35,191 nt of DNA, taken from an uncultured Erysipelotrichaceae bacterium (GTDB lineage Bacteria > Bacillota_I > Bacilli_A > RF39 > UBA660). The position numbers were made by a program, and so were the translations under genes. Below the pieces are notes generated by a model. The model saw only the letters and a program-made list of their open reading frames with translations, did no database searches and was not told the origin of the DNA. Below are positions 1 through 8,295 of the stretch, in pieces. Every line of letters begins with the position of its first letter. The stretch's first letter is position 1. Location of the stretch: assembly GCA_902783985.1 (NCBI GenBank), contig CACZTI010000062.1, positions 1-35,191 of the forward strand. The letters are read 5' to 3'.

Positions 1-59
1 GATAATTAATGTAAAAAAATTATAAAATAAAAGTGTTTAAAAAAATAAGAAAGGAAATA

Positions 60-89
60 CCCGAGACACAGTTTAGTGAACGGGGTCGG
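60..89 (+). promoter_or_regulatory. GC-rich imperfect inverted repeat just upstream of the DUF285 gene
   Basis: A 30-base G+C-rich island in otherwise almost pure A+T, ending 9 bases before the ATG at 99. CCGA (61-64) can pair with TCGG (86-89), CAC (67-69) with GTG (76-78), or alternatively CCCG (60-63) with CGGG (81-84). A purine-rich GAAAGGAAA precedes it at 49-57, too far away to be the usual ribosome site, so this element replaces or masks the normal one. It could be an RNA hairpin in the leader, a protein site or a recombination site. No second copy was found in the window. I do not recognise it. Confidence 0.35.
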
Positions 90-98
90 ATTTAAAAA

Positions 99-2159
99 AT
101 GGAAGAAAATATTATTAAAAAGAAAAAGAAAATAACAATATTAACAATATCAGGGTTATTTGCTATTGTATTCGTTTTAGTAGGTGTAACTTATGCATTC
201 TTTAATTATACAAGAACAGGACCAGCTAATACCTTAAATACAGGAAGAATTTATTTTAGTACGGAACAAACAAATCAAAATACCATTACTTTAAATAATA
301 TTTTTCCAATGACTAAAGAACAGGCTTTAGCAAATACGAGTACTAATGGAACATTAGTAGTAACTTTTAATGGAGATACCACTTATACAGATGGAATGGA
401 ATACTTATTAAGTATTGACTCTGTATCAAGAGATACAAATGTCCCAATAAGTTTAATAATGGATGTAAATATTACTGAAAATAGTGTAGCAGTATTAGAA
501 AATACAAATTATTATACTGCAAGAAATAGTAAAGATACATCAATGTATAAAACAGAAGGAGTAGATACTATAATTAATAGTACTAATCATAAAGTAATAA
601 CCGATATTGAAACAGGTAAATATTTACTAGCAGGATATATTAAAAGTGGTCAATACGGAGTAAATGGTACATTAACAATAAAAGCCTTTATTGATACGGA
701 TAATATTCTAATTACAGATACTCCAGATGATCAAAGTAAAGCACCAACAGGATATACTGATGGAACAGTAACTACAGAAAAAACAGTTATATCAACAGAT
801 GATTGGAATGCTTTAAAAACAAATGGAATAATTTTTAAAGTAAAAGGGGAAGCAAGACCTGGAATATGGGTTAGAAATCCTAATGCCACTGCTACATTTG
901 ATGTAGGAAGTGTTGTTAATACAAAGTTGAAATTACTATTCAAAGAAGATGATTATTCAGGACAAAATTTACAAGGTACATCCATTAGTAATATTACTGA
1001 TTATAGTGTGTTTTCTTTAAATCAATTTGTTAGAGTATATGAAAAACCAAATATAAGTGATTTTACAAATAAGAATATTATTTCATCTTCATCTTCTGAG
1101 GAATTAATATATGCATGGAAAGATGATGAAAATAATATTTATTGGTATACAGATGCTCGTGATGTTTATTTAAATGCAGATAGTAGTTATATGTTTGATT
1201 ATATCGAAGCATTAGATTATTCTGGACTTGAAACTATTGATTCTTCAAATGCCACAAACATGGCATATATGTTTAATGGCTTGACGATGGAATACGTTGG
1301 TTCTTATTATTCTACTTCGAAGAATCTTTTTGATAAAATTGCAAATTGGGATGTTTCAAATGTCACAAATATGAGTGGTATGTTTAAAAATAGTATTGAA
1401 GTGGATTTTTCAAAAATTGCAAATTGGGATGTTTCAAGTGTTACAAATATGAGTGAAATGTTTAGAGGTGTTTGGAATGTTGATAATTGTGGAGATTATA
1501 ATAACGCATCACCTATTAATAATTGGAATGTAAGAAATGTATCTAATTTTAATAATATGTTTGAAATTACATCAATTGGATGTGTTCCAAGTGATTTTAC
1601 TTATCCAATATTTACTTTAAGACCTGGTACTTGGGATAATACTTTTGCTAATGATACATATGCTGGTACATATGTATTTACTCCTGTAGATAATATTGAT
1701 GATATTTGTCCTAACTGTGTTTTTATTTCAACACATGGTATGTCAATACATACAATTATATATACGAAAAATAATCTTGATGGAAAAACTCCAACGGTGA
1801 TAACTAATGCTGTTAGTTATAGTGATGTTGAGGATGAAGGAAATCTTTTGGGAGTTGTATTAGATAGTAATAATATGATAGATAAAGCTTATATTTGTGG
1901 TGTTAATGAATATAAAAATATAAGATTTTGTTTGGAAGGTAGTACAAATAATTCTACAGTATATGAAAGAAATGAAACTATATTAAAAAGAATATTTGAT
2001 AAAGTTTCTAGCGGTTATGGAGGTATGAAAACATATTATTTTTCAAATGATGATATGTATGCAGAAACTAGTACTTCTGGAAATGTTAAAGTTGGTTTTC
2101 GATATGAATATTGGCAATATAATTCAGGAGGCACTATATATTATTATTTAGCTGGATAA
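99..2159 (+). CDS. Cell-surface protein with N-terminal membrane anchor and DUF285 (BspA-like) repeats
   Basis: Predicted surface-exposed protein of 686 residues. After a short lysine-rich start, a hydrophobic segment at about residues 13-34 ends in VTYAFF and is followed by NTLNTGRIYF, a layout that recalls the TasA/camelysin class of signal plus beta-sandwich; that resemblance is inference. Residues about 384-490 carry the 25-residue DUF285 pattern: NATNMAYMF, then WDVSNVTNMSGMF, WDVSSVTNMSEMF and the diverged WNVRNVSNFNNMF. Such repeats occur in surface proteins of Mollicutes and gut Bacillota, often in large variable families. The last 170 residues have no family I recognise. A stop at 93-95 is in frame, so ATG 99 is the earliest start. 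No classic Shine-Dalgarno is seen; a GC-rich element takes its place. Ends before a long hairpin terminator. Confidence 0.75.
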   Translation: MEENIIKKKKKITILTISGLFAIVFVLVGVTYAFFNYTRTGPANTLNTGRIYFSTEQTNQNTITLNNIFPMTKEQALANTSTNGTLVVTFNGDTTYTDGMEYLLSIDSVSRDTNVPISLIMDVNITENSVAVLENTNYYTARNSKDTSMYKTEGVDTIINSTNHKVITDIETGKYLLAGYIKSGQYGVNGTLTIKAFIDTDNILITDTPDDQSKAPTGYTDGTVTTEKTVISTDDWNALKTNGIIFKVKGEARPGIWVRNPNATATFDVGSVVNTKLKLLFKEDDYSGQNLQGTSISNITDYSVFSLNQFVRVYEKPNISDFTNKNIISSSSSEELIYAWKDDENNIYWYTDARDVYLNADSSYMFDYIEALDYSGLETIDSSNATNMAYMFNGLTMEYVGSYYSTSKNLFDKIANWDVSNVTNMSGMFKNSIEVDFSKIANWDVSSVTNMSEMFRGVWNVDNCGDYNNASPINNWNVRNVSNFNNMFEITSIGCVPSDFTYPIFTLRPGTWDNTFANDTYAGTYVFTPVDNIDDICPNCVFISTHGMSIHTIIYTKNNLDGKTPTVITNAVSYSDVEDEGNLLGVVLDSNNMIDKAYICGVNEYKNIRFCLEGSTNNSTVYERNETILKRIFDKVSSGYGGMKTYYFSNDDMYAETSTSGNVKVGFRYEYWQYNSGGTIYYYLAG

Positions 2160-2211
2160 AGAAAAAATAAAAAAAGAATGATAAAAAATATTAATTATTT
2201 AAAATAATTAT

Positions 2212-2272
2212 AACCTTGTATAATATATTATAAATTCTAAATAGAACTATATATAATTATACAAGGTTTTTT
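2212..2272 (+). terminator. Intrinsic terminator of the DUF285 gene
   Basis: Perfect 13-bp arms AACCTTGTATAAT (2212-2224) and ATTATACAAGGTT (2256-2268), with further weak pairing inside the loop, followed by a T-run to 2272. Confidence 0.85.
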
Positions 2273-2356
2273 GTAAAATACTTTGTAAAATAATTGATTA
2301 TAAAAGAGAAAAATGATATGATAATTATATCTTGTTTTGATTATAGAGGTGAGATT

Positions 2357-2893
2357 ATGAATAAAAAACAAATGTTAAAGGAACAAAAGAGATTAAAAAA
2401 AGAACAAAGAGAGTCTACTTATTTATTTAATAATGAAGGAGATATTAGTAAGAATATTATTATTACTACAGTATCAGTTATTGCTTTTGTATTAGTTGTT
2501 TTTTGTTTTGTTAATATAGCTAAGGGTAATTGGAATATTTTTAATAAAAGTAATATTGAAGTAGAAGCAATTGATAACAAAATGGTTATGGTTGGTACGA
2601 TGTTTAATAAAAGTGATGAAGAGTATCTTGTTTTAGCTTATGATATGAATGATCGTAATGAAAATGATTATTATGGTGCCTTAACAGAAAATTATTATGA
2701 TTCTAAAACATTGTATCGTTTAGATTTATCAAGTGGTTTTAATAGTAAATTTATTGGTGATAAAGAAGTTATATCAAGTGATTTAACTAAATTAAAAATA
2801 GTTGGACCAACATTATTTGTTATTAAAGGAAATAGTATTGTTAAAACATATAATACTGAGGATTCTATTACGGAGTATTTTAATAAAAAATAG
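2357..2893 (+). CDS. Membrane-anchored thioredoxin-fold-like protein without CXXC
   Basis: Protein of 178 residues. A very charged Lys/Arg-rich cytoplasmic tail (about residues 1-35) is followed by one membrane segment (about 36-58) and an outside domain. Near the C-terminus, LKIVGPTLFVIKGNSIV looks like the cis-proline strand turn of thioredoxins (usually G-x-P-T-L-hydrophobic-x-K-x-G-x), and YLVLAYDMND fits the strand before the active site. The CXXC pair is absent and the outside domain has no cysteine, so a redox role is unlikely; a binding or scaffold role is inference. The start at 2357 is chosen for the GAGGTGAG ribosome site at 2346-2353; earlier in-frame ATGs at 2294 and 2318 lack one. 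A small hairpin with T-run follows the stop. Confidence 0.6.
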   Translation: MNKKQMLKEQKRLKKEQRESTYLFNNEGDISKNIIITTVSVIAFVLVVFCFVNIAKGNWNIFNKSNIEVEAIDNKMVMVGTMFNKSDEEYLVLAYDMNDRNENDYYGALTENYYDSKTLYRLDLSSGFNSKFIGDKEVISSDLTKLKIVGPTLFVIKGNSIVKTYNTEDSITEYFNKK

Positions 2894-2911
2894 ATTTAAA
2901 TCTATTTTTTT
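2885..2911 (+). terminator. Weak terminator-like hairpin
   Basis: Palindrome AAATAGATTTAAATCTATTT followed by T residues overlaps the stop of the upstream gene. The tight loop makes it weak; it could allow read-through into the EcfA-like gene. Confidence 0.5.
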
Positions 2912-2916
2912 GGTAT

Positions 2917-3693
2917 ATGGTTATGGATATATTTACAATAAATAATTTAAGTTATTTAGATATTAAAAATTTATCTTTAAAATTTAAAAGTAATGAAATG
3001 TCATTAATTTTGGGTAGTAATGACTATTTATTTAAAATATGTTCTTTAGATATTTTTTTACCTAATATTATTACATTAAATGGTAATATATTAAATAATA
3101 AAAATAATTATTTAAAAGATATTGGGATAGTTAAAAGAATTAATGAAAATAGTTTTTATTATAAAAAAGTTTTTGATGAATTATTATTTTGTTTACTAAA
3201 TAGAGGATATTTAAGAAATATTGCCATAAAGATGATTGATGATGTATTAAATGAATTTGAGTTATCATATATTCATGATAAAAATACCAGCGATTTAGAT
3301 ATTTATGAGAAACAAAAATTATTAGTAGTAATGGGAGTTATTCATAATCCTAATGTATTATTAATGGATAATCCTTTGGATATTTTACCAAAAGAAGATG
3401 CAATTAAAATAATAAAAATATTAAAAAAGAAATGTCATGATGGTTTATCAATTGTGTATTTTACTAATAATTTAAATTATGGTTATTATAGTAATAAAAT
3501 AATATTATTCAATAAAAATCAATATGTTGGTGAATATCATTATCAAGATCTTTATGATAATGATAAAATATTTTATGATAATAATATTGAAATACCTTTT
3601 ATAGTGGATTTAAATATTAAATTAAGAATGTATAATATTATTGATAAAAATTATGATGATATAAAGGCTTTGGTTGATAATATATGGGATTAG
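2917..3693 (+). CDS. Degenerate EcfA-type ABC ATPase (first copy)
   Basis: Protein of 258 residues at the place where ecfA1 stands in the ecfA1-ecfA2-ecfT-truA block of Bacillota. The overall ABC outline remains (strand-turn SLILGSND, Q-loop-like IGIVKR, helical part, VLLMDNPLDIL, YFTNN), but the ATP-handling residues are gone. The Walker A lysine-Ser/Thr is missing (LGSNDYLFK), the signature LSGGQ has become LDIYEKQ, the Walker B glutamate is Asn (MDNP), and the H-loop His is Asn. It therefore probably cannot hydrolyse ATP. ECF modules energise vitamin-uptake S components; whether this one still assembles is unknown. Start ATG 2917, with ATG 2923 as an alternative; neither has a strong ribosome site. 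It overlaps the next gene by 10 bases, so they are co-translated. The reading frame is intact, which argues against a simple pseudogene. Confidence 0.65.
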   Translation: MVMDIFTINNLSYLDIKNLSLKFKSNEMSLILGSNDYLFKICSLDIFLPNIITLNGNILNNKNNYLKDIGIVKRINENSFYYKKVFDELLFCLLNRGYLRNIAIKMIDDVLNEFELSYIHDKNTSDLDIYEKQKLLVVMGVIHNPNVLLMDNPLDILPKEDAIKIIKILKKKCHDGLSIVYFTNNLNYGYYSNKIILFNKNQYVGEYHYQDLYDNDKIFYDNNIEIPFIVDLNIKLRMYNIIDKNYDDIKALVDNIWD

Positions 3694-4352
3694 TATTAAA
3701 GAGTAATAATATAAATATTAAGATTCATCAAAATAAAATAATTGGTGTTATGGGTATTAATTATGATAGGTTTTTGGTATCAATAGGTGGGAATAATATA
3801 TCATATATTGGAAAGATTGATAATTTTTATACTAATAATGTTATTAGTGAAATAAATCTTTATAATAATGATATTGATAGTATTAATTATTATTTAGATA
3901 AATTAATGTTAAATAAGGATTTTTTAGATAAAAAGATATCTGATTTATCATATGGTGAAAAGCATCTTTTAAGATATTTAATTGGATTTATTAGAAATAA
4001 AAAAATTATAGTTATTGATGAACCTTTTCTTGATTTAGATTATGGTATGAAGAAAAGAATTATATTTTTATTAAAAGAAATGTTAAATAATCATAAGACA
4101 ATTATTATTGGTAGTTTTGATAGTGATGTTATATATAGTATATCTTCTTATGTATTGTTACTATCTCATAATAAGCATTTTTATGGGGATATTAACGATG
4201 TTTTTAGTAACAATGATATTTTATCTTTATATGATATAAAAAAGCCTCAGATTGTAAGCTTTGTTGATATAATAAGAAATAATAAAAAAATAATGATAGA
4301 TTATTCTAATGATATTAGAGATTTGATTAAGGATGTGTATAGGAATGTTTAA
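3684..4352 (+). CDS. Degenerate EcfA-type ABC ATPase (second copy)
   Basis: Protein of 222 residues, shorter than the roughly 280 usual for EcfA. Here the Walker A loop is lost (GVMGINYDRF in place of GxxGxGKST), but the signature LSYGEKHL and Walker B with catalytic glutamate (IIVIDEPFLDLD) are kept. The H-loop region (GSFDSD) has lost its His. YGDINDVF near residue 170 matches the usual EcfA E/Y-G-x-x-x-x-V-F segment. Paired with the first copy it is complementary in part: the neighbour has neither site, this one has only the signature/Walker B half. The start ATG overlaps the upstream stop region, and the stop overlaps the next start, so the three form one translationally coupled unit with truA. 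Confidence 0.7.
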   Translation: MGLVLKSNNINIKIHQNKIIGVMGINYDRFLVSIGGNNISYIGKIDNFYTNNVISEINLYNNDIDSINYYLDKLMLNKDFLDKKISDLSYGEKHLLRYLIGFIRNKKIIVIDEPFLDLDYGMKKRIIFLLKEMLNNHKTIIIGSFDSDVIYSISSYVLLLSHNKHFYGDINDVFSNNDILSLYDIKKPQIVSFVDIIRNNKKIMIDYSNDIRDLIKDVYRNV

Positions 4353-4896
4353 AAATAATAATATTAGTTTAATTTGTCGTATTATATGCTTATTAACATT
4401 TGTATCGGTAATTCTTTTTGTTGATAATTTATATGTTTTAGGTATTCTTGCAATCATTGTTTTTCTTTTAGTAAGACTTGATAATAATATTTTTATTAGT
4501 ATTTTAATGGTTCTTAATTTTATTGGATTTATGGTTGGATATACCTGTAAATATTATATATTAATTAGATTATTATTGGTAATTAGTTATAGTTATTATT
4601 ATTTAAAAGATAATGTTAAGTATAAAAAAATTGAAATTTTTAGTAATTATGATATAATTTATGATAAACTATTTAAAAGAAATCAAAAAAAATTAAAGAA
4701 TATTAAGGAAGGAGAAGTAATTGATAAAGATATAATTAAAAATAAAACTGAATATGATTTAGAAGAATTTAAAAATAGAGGTTTTGTAAAAACATATCAG
4801 AAAAATAATAATATTTCAATGCAAGAAATATTTTATGTATTATTTCATTTGTTTTTATTATTTATATCAATTATTATTGGATCATGCGTTATTTAG
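4345..4896 (+). CDS. Truncated EcfT-like membrane protein
   Basis: Protein of 183 residues with about four hydrophobic segments in the first 90 residues, a charged middle (about 95-150) and one C-terminal hydrophobic segment. I assign it to EcfT by position alone (after two EcfA-like genes, before truA) and by its membrane nature. EcfT is normally about 260 residues with cytoplasmic coupling helices carrying Ala-x-Arg motifs, which I do not see. The start at 4345 is chosen over ATG 4333 because AAGGA at 4328-4332 is better spaced; it overlaps the upstream stop. Its 3' end overlaps truA by 13 bases. Confidence 0.5.
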   Translation: MFKNNNISLICRIICLLTFVSVILFVDNLYVLGILAIIVFLLVRLDNNIFISILMVLNFIGFMVGYTCKYYILIRLLLVISYSYYYLKDNVKYKKIEIFSNYDIIYDKLFKRNQKKLKNIKEGEVIDKDIIKNKTEYDLEEFKNRGFVKTYQKNNNISMQEIFYVLFHLFLLFISIIIGSCVI

Positions 4897-5615
4897 TTTA
4901 CTTTTCATTTGATGGGAAAGACTTTAATGGTTATCAAAAACAAGATGGTTTAAGGACTGTCCAAGAAGAACTTGAAAAAGCGTTGAAATTTATTAATGCA
5001 GGAAAAGAAGTATTGGTTACTAGTTCTGGAAGGACAGATAAAGGTGTTCATGCAATGTCTATGGCATGTCATTTTGATTTATCTGTTGATATTACTTGCT
5101 ATAAATTAAAAAGAGCGATGAATTCTAATTTACCAAGTGATATCCATATTATTAGTACTCATTTGGTTGATAATGATTTTCATGCTAGATATATGGTTAA
5201 GGAAAAAGAGTATAAGTATTATCTTAATATGGGAGAATATAATCCTTGTAAAAGATTTTATGAATATCAATACTGTAAAAAGTTAGATGTTGATGAAATA
5301 AGTAAAGCAATAAAGTTTTTTAAAGGAGAACATAATTTTAAAAGTTTTACACCTAATAAAGACATTAGAAATAATTATGTTAGAAAGATAAGTGACTGTT
5401 ATATTGAGGTTATTGATAATACTTTAATTTTTACTTTTAGAGGTAATGGATTTTTAAAATATCAAATAAGAAATATGGTAGGATATTTAATAAAAGTAGG
5501 GGAACATAAAAAGAAAAAAGAAGATATTCCTAAGATACTAGATATGAAAGATCGAAAATATGCTAGTATTACTGCTCATGCTGAAGGATTATATTTATAT
5601 AAAGTTGTATATTAA
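4884..5615 (+). CDS. truA: tRNA pseudouridine(38-40) synthase TruA
   Basis: TruA converts uridines 38-40 in the anticodon arm of many tRNAs to pseudouridine. The protein of 243 residues has full family length. The catalytic aspartate is D52 in the hallmark SGRTDKGVHA. Other family blocks are FDGKDFNGYQKQ near the start, HARYMVKEKEYKYYL in the middle, and the C-terminal FLKYQIRNMVGYLI that lines the active site. The gene overlaps the EcfT-like gene by 13 bases, which keeps the ecfT-truA junction known from many Bacillota. Translation is probably coupled, since no independent strong ribosome site is visible. It ends at a hairpin shared with convergent ezrA. Confidence 0.96.
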   Translation: MRYLVYFSFDGKDFNGYQKQDGLRTVQEELEKALKFINAGKEVLVTSSGRTDKGVHAMSMACHFDLSVDITCYKLKRAMNSNLPSDIHIISTHLVDNDFHARYMVKEKEYKYYLNMGEYNPCKRFYEYQYCKKLDVDEISKAIKFFKGEHNFKSFTPNKDIRNNYVRKISDCYIEVIDNTLIFTFRGNGFLKYQIRNMVGYLIKVGEHKKKKEDIPKILDMKDRKYASITAHAEGLYLYKVVY

Positions 5616-5638
5616 AAGACCACTGTTGTGATCTTTTA
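5612..5638. terminator. Hairpin between truA and ezrA, usable in both directions
   Basis: Arms AAAAGACCAC and GTGATCTTTT around a TGTT loop, with one mismatch, with T on one side and A on the other; it fits convergent termination. Confidence 0.65.
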
Positions 5639-7342
5639 ATTTGCTATTTTAATTATTTTATTGGCAAAATCTTCATCAATGATTTTTATTGCTTTTAATA
5701 TTTGATGATAACTTTCTTGATATTTTCCTTCATAATATAAATCAGTTACTCTAGATAAAATTTTATCTAAATTTTTATCATTACGGAATTTATTACTATA
5801 AATTAATAATTGTTCTGTAAAATAAGCGTATTTAGTCATATCATTTGTTGTTTTATATAATTTAAATGTAAGATCTCTTGCTGTTTCAACACGCATATTT
5901 AGATTTTTAATAACTATTGGTTTATTGTTAATTTCTTCATCAACGTTTTTAAGAGCTGTTAAGGCTTCTTCTTCTTGAATAAAGTATTCATCATGAATAA
6001 TAGGTAATTTGAAATTTCTTATTTCTGAACGACATTTTTTAATAATTTCTTCAATATCATTGTATTCAGTATGAGCTCTTTTTTCATCTTCATAAAAACT
6101 TCCAAGTGTTCTTAACGAAGTATCAAATTCCTGTGATGTAGTATTAATTCTATTTAATAAATCATTAATGGAAATAACTCTTTTTTGAAATGATTCTTGT
6201 TTTTTCTTTTTATCACGGTTTAATTTTTTATAATCTTTAATAATTTGGGCTAGTTTTAGATTCAATTGATCAATAATTTCTAGGTCTTTTTCATTTAAAT
6301 GATATAATGATTTAATGTCATCTAATTGACTATAGATATCTTTAACTACTTTTTCTAATTTATTCTTTTTATCTATAAAAGCAGTATCTAATTGGTCAAA
6401 TTGATTTTTAGCATCTTTTTCTTTTTCTAAATCCTTAAATAAATTATCAAGATATTCAAGAATCATTCTTAAATCAAATAAACTATTATTAATATTTAAA
6501 ACTTTAGCTCGTGATAAAATATCATTTTCTTTTTTTTCAATGTCACTGATATTTTCTTCATAGTTTAAAAATCCAAGAGTATAGCCTTCATTTTGCATAT
6601 TTTGATATTCTTCATTTAAATCTTTAATTCTACCAGGTATCAAATCATTTAATAATAGTAAGATATCTGGAAGTTCTTTTATAATGATATCTAAATTATC
6701 TATCATTGTGTCAAGTGATCTTACTACTAAAACAACTTCATTATATAGTTTTTCATCAATTACTTTATCGAAATCTTTAAATCTCTTAGCAATATTTTCA
6801 AACTGCATTTTAATGGTATCTGCTAAATCTTTAAACATTGGTTCTTTTTCTTTAAATGTATGATCAAGATAACGATATTTAGTTTTTAATTTAGTTACTA
6901 TTTCACGATATTTTTCTTCATATGATGATATTTCTTTTATTTCGTTTAAAATATTATTAAATATATAGTCAACATCATTAAGTGTTAATTCAATATCTGA
7001 GTATATTTCATAAAATTGTTTTTCATTTCTATTTTTTATACTATCATCTAATTCAATTAACATGTCTTCTATTTTAGTTAATTTTTCATTTTTGGCATTT
7101 TCAAATTGTGTTTTAAAACTATTAATTTTGTTTTCCAATTGTTCACTTTTAGCGATTTCTTCTATTTTTTCAATTTCTATTAGAACAGGAAGACTTTCTA
7201 ATTTATTCTTTTTAATTTCTAATAAATTTTGAGCTTGCTTTAATTTATTATTTTCTTTTTTTCTTAAATATTTGATTACAAAAAATGATACTGTTAAAAA
7301 GAGAATAAATGCAAATATAATGATAATATAAATTGTTTTCAT
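5636..7342 (-). CDS. ezrA: Septation ring formation regulator EzrA
   Basis: EzrA is a membrane-anchored, spectrin-like protein that binds FtsZ and helps place and coordinate the division ring in Bacillota. The 568-residue protein has the typical layout: an N-terminal membrane segment (about residues 2-24), then an almost wholly alpha-helical coiled-coil cytoplasmic body. Family blocks include LPVLIEIEKIEEIAK, YRYLDHTF and DLIPGRIKDLNEEYQNM. Length matches the family's roughly 560-575. The start at 7342 is the second of two adjacent ATGs, chosen for the GAAGGTGA site; the frame stays open to 7447 but the extension is an AT-rich leader. The place beside rpsD is also conserved in Bacillus. An extended -10 (TGGTATTAT) lies upstream. 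Confidence 0.92.
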   Translation of the reverse strand: MKTIYIIIIFAFILFLTVSFFVIKYLRKKENNKLKQAQNLLEIKKNKLESLPVLIEIEKIEEIAKSEQLENKINSFKTQFENAKNEKLTKIEDMLIELDDSIKNRNEKQFYEIYSDIELTLNDVDYIFNNILNEIKEISSYEEKYREIVTKLKTKYRYLDHTFKEKEPMFKDLADTIKMQFENIAKRFKDFDKVIDEKLYNEVVLVVRSLDTMIDNLDIIIKELPDILLLLNDLIPGRIKDLNEEYQNMQNEGYTLGFLNYEENISDIEKKENDILSRAKVLNINNSLFDLRMILEYLDNLFKDLEKEKDAKNQFDQLDTAFIDKKNKLEKVVKDIYSQLDDIKSLYHLNEKDLEIIDQLNLKLAQIIKDYKKLNRDKKKKQESFQKRVISINDLLNRINTTSQEFDTSLRTLGSFYEDEKRAHTEYNDIEEIIKKCRSEIRNFKLPIIHDEYFIQEEEALTALKNVDEEINNKPIVIKNLNMRVETARDLTFKLYKTTNDMTKYAYFTEQLLIYSNKFRNDKNLDKILSRVTDLYYEGKYQESYHQILKAIKIIDEDFANKIIKIAN

Positions 7343-7364
7343 CATTTCACCTTCTACTATATTA

Positions 7365-7373
7365 ATAATACCA
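7365..7373 (-). promoter_or_regulatory. Probable extended -10 promoter of ezrA
   Basis: On the minus strand, TGG followed by TATTAT (7370-7365) makes an extended -10 about 20 bases before the start. No good -35 is visible. Confidence 0.45.
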
Positions 7374-7459
7374 TAAAATAAATGAAAAATATAGTTTTTT
7401 TTAAAAAAAAGAGTTGACTTAAATATAAAATATTTATATAATATCATTGCATATTCTTA

Positions 7460-7488
7460 TTGACAGCCCAATTTATCGATATTTTAAT
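7460..7488 (+). promoter_or_regulatory. Promoter of rpsD
   Basis: TTGACA (7460-7465), exactly 17 bases, then TTTAAT (7483-7488). The predicted transcript starts near 7495 and leaves a leader of about 110 bases. Confidence 0.75.
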
Positions 7489-7494
7489 GTGTTT

Positions 7495-7603
7495 TTTAAG
7501 TTTAGAAGTAACTTTTGGCTATCGGGTGAAACTATTAGAAAAAACTCCCTAGAGTATTTGTAAATGTCAATTATATGTAATATAATAATTGAAGGAGGAT
7601 ATT
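7495..7603 (+). promoter_or_regulatory. Candidate S4-type autoregulatory leader of rpsD
   Basis: A 109-base leader precedes rpsD, with a relatively G+C-rich conserved-looking core GGCTATCGGGTGAAAC (7517-7532) and CTCCCTAGAG downstream. In Bacillus, ribosomal protein S4 represses its own mRNA through a leader structure. Position and the G+C core suggest the same here; I could not derive a full fold, so identity with the Bacillus element is inference. Confidence 0.45.
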
Positions 7604-8206
7604 ATGGCAAGATATACTGGATCAAGTTATAAGAGAAGTAGATCAGTTGGATTTTCTACTCTTGAAAATGGCAAAGAGTTAGCAAGACGTCCTTACAGAC
7701 CAGGTCAACATGGTAGTGATAGAAAAGGAAAACTTTCTGATTATGGTACTCAGTTAAAAGAAAAACAAAAAGTTAAATTTATGTATGGTCTTAATGAAAG
7801 ACAATTTAAGAAAACTTTTATTGAGGCAGGTAAAATGGCTGGTGTACATGGTGAAAATTTCTTAAAACTACTTGAAAGTCGTTTAGATAACTTAGTTTAT
7901 CGTATGGGATTTGCTAATACAAGACGTGGAGCAAGACAACTTGTTAATCATGGACATATTGCTGTTGATGGTAAAAAAGTTGATATTCCATCATTTAGAG
8001 TTAAAGTAGGATCTGTTATTTCTCTTAAAGATAATACTAAAGAATTAAAATCAGTTAATGATGCTTTAGCTGCTGTAACTAAAAGAGTTGAATATATTGA
8101 TTATGATACAAATAAGAAAACAGCTAAGTATGTTAGATTACCTGAAAGAAATGAATTAAATGCAGATATTAATGAAGCTTTAATTGTTGAATTCTATAAT
8201 AGATAG
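7604..8206 (+). CDS. rpsD: 30S ribosomal protein S4
   Basis: S4 starts assembly of the 30S subunit by binding 16S rRNA and in Bacillus also represses its own synthesis. The 200-residue protein begins [13 protein letters not shown], the usual form in Bacillota, has no N-terminal zinc-binding cysteines, and contains the S4 RNA-binding domain ([21 protein letters not shown] through [17 protein letters not shown], about residues 90-140). It ends in the expected LIVEFYNR. Start ATG 7604 lies 5 bases after AAGGAGG; a TTG at 7589 is in frame but is part of the leader. The gene is monocistronic, with its own promoter and a strong terminator. Confidence 0.98.
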   Translation: MARYTGSSYKRSRSVGFSTLENGKELARRPYRPGQHGSDRKGKLSDYGTQLKEKQKVKFMYGLNERQFKKTFIEAGKMAGVHGENFLKLLESRLDNLVYRMGFANTRRGARQLVNHGHIAVDGKKVDIPSFRVKVGSVISLKDNTKELKSVNDALAAVTKRVEYIDYDTNKKTAKYVRLPERNELNADINEALIVEFYNR

Positions 8207-8208
8207 TT

Positions 8209-8245
8209 AAAAAAGCAAAAAGTAATAATTTTTTGCTTTTTTTTG
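8209..8245 (+). terminator. Terminator of rpsD
   Basis: Arms AAAAAAGCAAAAA and TTTTTTGCTTTTTT with a short loop and a long T-run. Confidence 0.85.
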
Positions 8246-8265
8246 TTTTATTTATGAAATAATTG

Positions 8266-8274
8266 TGATATTAT
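8266..8274 (+). promoter_or_regulatory. Extended -10 promoter of the DUF4282-like gene
   Basis: TGA followed by TATTAT (8269-8274), about 20 bases before the start codon; the -35 is weak. Confidence 0.5.
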
Positions 8275-8295
8275 ATAAGTGAAAGGAGTACTTAT

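Noticed and set aside
7558-7586. Second rpsD promoter TTGTAA-17-TATAAT
   Set aside because: Its start would fall on the ribosome site itself, removing it from the mRNA; the TTGACA promoter at 7460 is better placed.
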